Origin: JBNKDD01 sp050288085
GTDB taxonomy: Bacteria; Chloroflexota; Anaerolineae; Aggregatilineales; UBA3940
DNA: 6,794 nucleotides
Direction: 5' to 3'
Assembly: GCA_050288085.1 (NCBI GenBank)
Contig: JBNKDD010000307.1
Span: forward strand, 1-6,794
Positions 6,265-6,794 of this stretch are shown one piece after another (position 1 is the first letter of the stretch; the number at the start of each line of letters is the position of its first letter). The notes under the pieces were generated by a model that worked only from the letters and a program-made list of their open reading frames with translations, had not been told where the DNA came from and did not search any database. A program made the translations under genes and the position numbers.

Positions 6265-6300
6265 GGAGGTGATTATGTGACTACCCAATCATGTAAATGA
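6265..6300 (+). promoter_or_regulatory. Strong ribosome site with ATG-TGA start-stop and 7-codon mini-ORF
   Basis: ggaggtga (6265-6272) is a near-ideal Shine-Dalgarno, yet no gene follows. Five bases after ggagg comes ATG (6275-6277) directly followed by TGA (6278-6280). Overlapping it, GTG 6277 opens a 7-codon frame (VTTQSCK) ending at TGA 6298-6300. A further possibility is GTG 6251 to TGA 6280 (9 codons), starting 6 bases after the upstream gene ends. The 7-codon frame stops exactly at the base of the next hairpin. A ribosome loading, stalling or leader-peptide site is the likely role; this is inference. Confidence 0.45.
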
Positions 6301-6327
6301 GCCACCGACCTGACCGTCGATGGCTCA
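6298..6327 (+). promoter_or_regulatory. Leader hairpin I upstream of Prim-Pol
   Basis: Arms tgagccaccgac (6298-6309) and gtcgatggctca (6316-6327) pair at 11 of 12 positions around the 6-base loop ctgacc. It is GC-rich and stable by inspection. No T tract follows directly. Confidence 0.6.
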
Positions 6328-6350
6328 GGGAAAACGTTGCCGTTTTCCTT
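6327..6350 (+). promoter_or_regulatory. Leader hairpin II upstream of Prim-Pol
   Basis: Arms ggaaaacg (6329-6336) and cgttttcc (6341-6348) are perfectly complementary around the tetraloop ttgc; a G-T and an A-T pair extend the stem to 10. It abuts hairpin I with shared base 6327. It could act as a terminator with the T run inside the stem, but no T tract follows, so an RNA-structural role in the leader is at least as likely. Confidence 0.6.
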
Positions 6351-6351
6351 C

Positions 6352-6401
6352 GAGGGATTGATGTATCCCATCGAACATACTATCAGGATACATCTTCCCT
6401 C
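6352..6401 (+). promoter_or_regulatory. Leader hairpin III, alternative partner of the Prim-Pol anti-SD
   Basis: gaggga (6352-6357) pairs with tccctc (6396-6401) and gatgtatcc (6360-6368) pairs perfectly with ggatacatc (6386-6394), giving 15 pairs with a small internal loop and a 17-base apical loop. Its 3' arm overlaps the anti-Shine-Dalgarno described at 6396-6403, so folding of this hairpin would free the Prim-Pol ribosome site. Confidence 0.6.
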
Positions 6402-6432
6402 CTCAATCGACAAGCGACCAATCGTTACCTGA
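6361..6432 (+). CDS. Possible 23-residue leader peptide upstream of Prim-Pol
   Basis: ATG 6361 opens a 23-codon frame (MYPIEHTIRIHLPSSIDKRP then IVT) ending with TGA 6430-6432. gaggg (6352-6356) stands 4 bases before the start, a usable though slightly close ribosome site. The frame runs through hairpin III and the anti-Shine-Dalgarno and ends 12 bases before the Prim-Pol Shine-Dalgarno, so a ribosome translating it would melt both structures. No family is recognised. A frame of this length can occur by chance, and its sequence is constrained by the palindromes it overlaps, so the call rests on position and ribosome site alone. Confidence 0.35.
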   Translation: MYPIEHTIRIHLPSSIDKRPIVT

Positions 6433-6452
6433 ATTCAAACCCTAAGGAGGGA
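6396..6452 (+). promoter_or_regulatory. Anti-Shine-Dalgarno pairing that can mask the Prim-Pol start
   Basis: tccctcct (6396-6403) is a perfect 8-base complement of aggaggga (6445-6452), which contains the Prim-Pol ribosome site. The 41-base spacer is compatible with an RNA stem-loop. tccctc is also used by hairpin III (6352-6401), so masking and hairpin III are mutually exclusive. Known translational attenuators and riboswitches use this layout; its operation here is inferred from base pairing only. Confidence 0.5.
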
Positions 6453-6457
6453 TTTGT

Positions 6458-6794
6458 ATGACTTTGACGACTCCATCGGTCACCGATTCATGGTGGCCGG
6501 ACACAGAGAACATGCTCGAAGCGGCCCTGGCATATCACAGCGCTGGGCTGTGTGTCGTACCACTCAAGGGCAAACGCCCCGCTATCAACAGTTGGAAACA
6601 ATACCAGAAGACTCACCCCAGTGAGATCGACCTCCACCGCTGGGCAAGGGAAGGTCTGCTCCAGAACATCGGCATCGTGTGTGGTAAGGTGTCGGGGAAC
6701 CTTGTGGTGCTGGACTTCGATGGTCTGGCTGCCTATGCCGCCTTTGCTGCCTTATTTCCCATGCTGGCACAGTCATTCACCGTGGCAACCGGCA
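6458..6794 (+). CDS. Bifunctional primase/polymerase (Prim-Pol, AEP-type), N-terminal part, cut by window end
   Basis: The first 112 residues of a DNA primase-polymerase of the archaeo-eukaryotic primase superfamily, encoded on many plasmids, integrative elements and phages, where it starts DNA replication. The N-terminal Prim-Pol pattern is clear: LEAALAYHSAGLCVVPLKGKRPAINSWKQYQ (20-50), HRWAREGLLQNIGIVCGKVSGNLVVLDFDG (60-89), then FTVATG at the end of the window. D86 and D88 of LDFDG match the first catalytic metal-binding acidic pair; the second motif (usually a histidine after the TG) would lie just past the window. ATG 6458 is chosen because aaggaggg (6444-6451) stands 6 bases before it. 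The frame is open to the last base. A helicase domain often follows in such proteins but cannot be seen. The upstream excisionase-like gene supports a mobile-element setting. Confidence 0.88.
   Translation, partial: MTLTTPSVTDSWWPDTENMLEAALAYHSAGLCVVPLKGKRPAINSWKQYQKTHPSEIDLHRWAREGLLQNIGIVCGKVSGNLVVLDFDGLAAYAAFAALFPMLAQSFTVATG

Noticed and set aside
6396..6430. caatcg repeats (6404-6409 and 6418-6423) as replication iterons
   Set aside because: Only two 6-base copies 14 bases apart; too few and too short to call iterons, although near a replication gene.

Overview
The window looks like a bacterial chromosome of moderate GC content. The gene content fits an environmental Chloroflexota (Anaerolineae-type) genome: a sugar/nucleoside-type permease next to a nucleoside hydrolase, a TetR-controlled exporter with a double-FtsX permease, and TTG start use. 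This taxonomic guess rests on overall gene style, not on a marker gene. No rRNA, tRNA or CRISPR array was seen.

Layout: (1) 1-1237, + strand: the C-terminal end of a simple-sugar/nucleoside ABC permease, a perfect 9-bp hairpin, then a complete inosine-uridine-type nucleoside hydrolase. Together they suggest uptake and cleavage of nucleosides. (2) 1238-1381: short intergenic region with a weak terminator-like hairpin between convergent genes. (3) 1382-5532: a TetR-family repressor (- strand) divergent from an operon of a MacB/LolD-type ATPase, an 801-residue double-FtsX permease and a 57-residue single-pass membrane protein. The divergent promoter region carries two inverted repeats that are good TetR operator candidates. 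(4) 5533-5993: no convincing gene; a cluster of hairpins, including a 14-bp stem that probably ends the exporter operon, then about 300 bases without recognisable content. (5) 5994-6794: a small excisionase/MerR-like helix-turn-helix protein, a highly structured 212-base leader, and the start of a primase-polymerase (Prim-Pol, AEP-type) gene that runs off the window. This last module resembles the regulatory/replication end of an integrated mobile element, and its boundary with the chromosome probably lies in region 4.

The most interesting structure is the leader at 6246-6457. The Prim-Pol ribosome-binding site has a perfect 8-base complement about 40 bases upstream (anti-SD). That anti-SD is also the closing arm of a separate long hairpin, so the two pairings exclude each other. 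A possible 23-codon leader ORF with its own Shine-Dalgarno crosses the hairpin and the anti-SD and ends just before the Prim-Pol site. Further upstream, a strong Shine-Dalgarno precedes an ATG-TGA start-stop pair and two more hairpins. This is the layout expected of a translational attenuator or RNA switch on a mobile-element replication gene. The sequence elements are visible directly; the regulatory function is inference.
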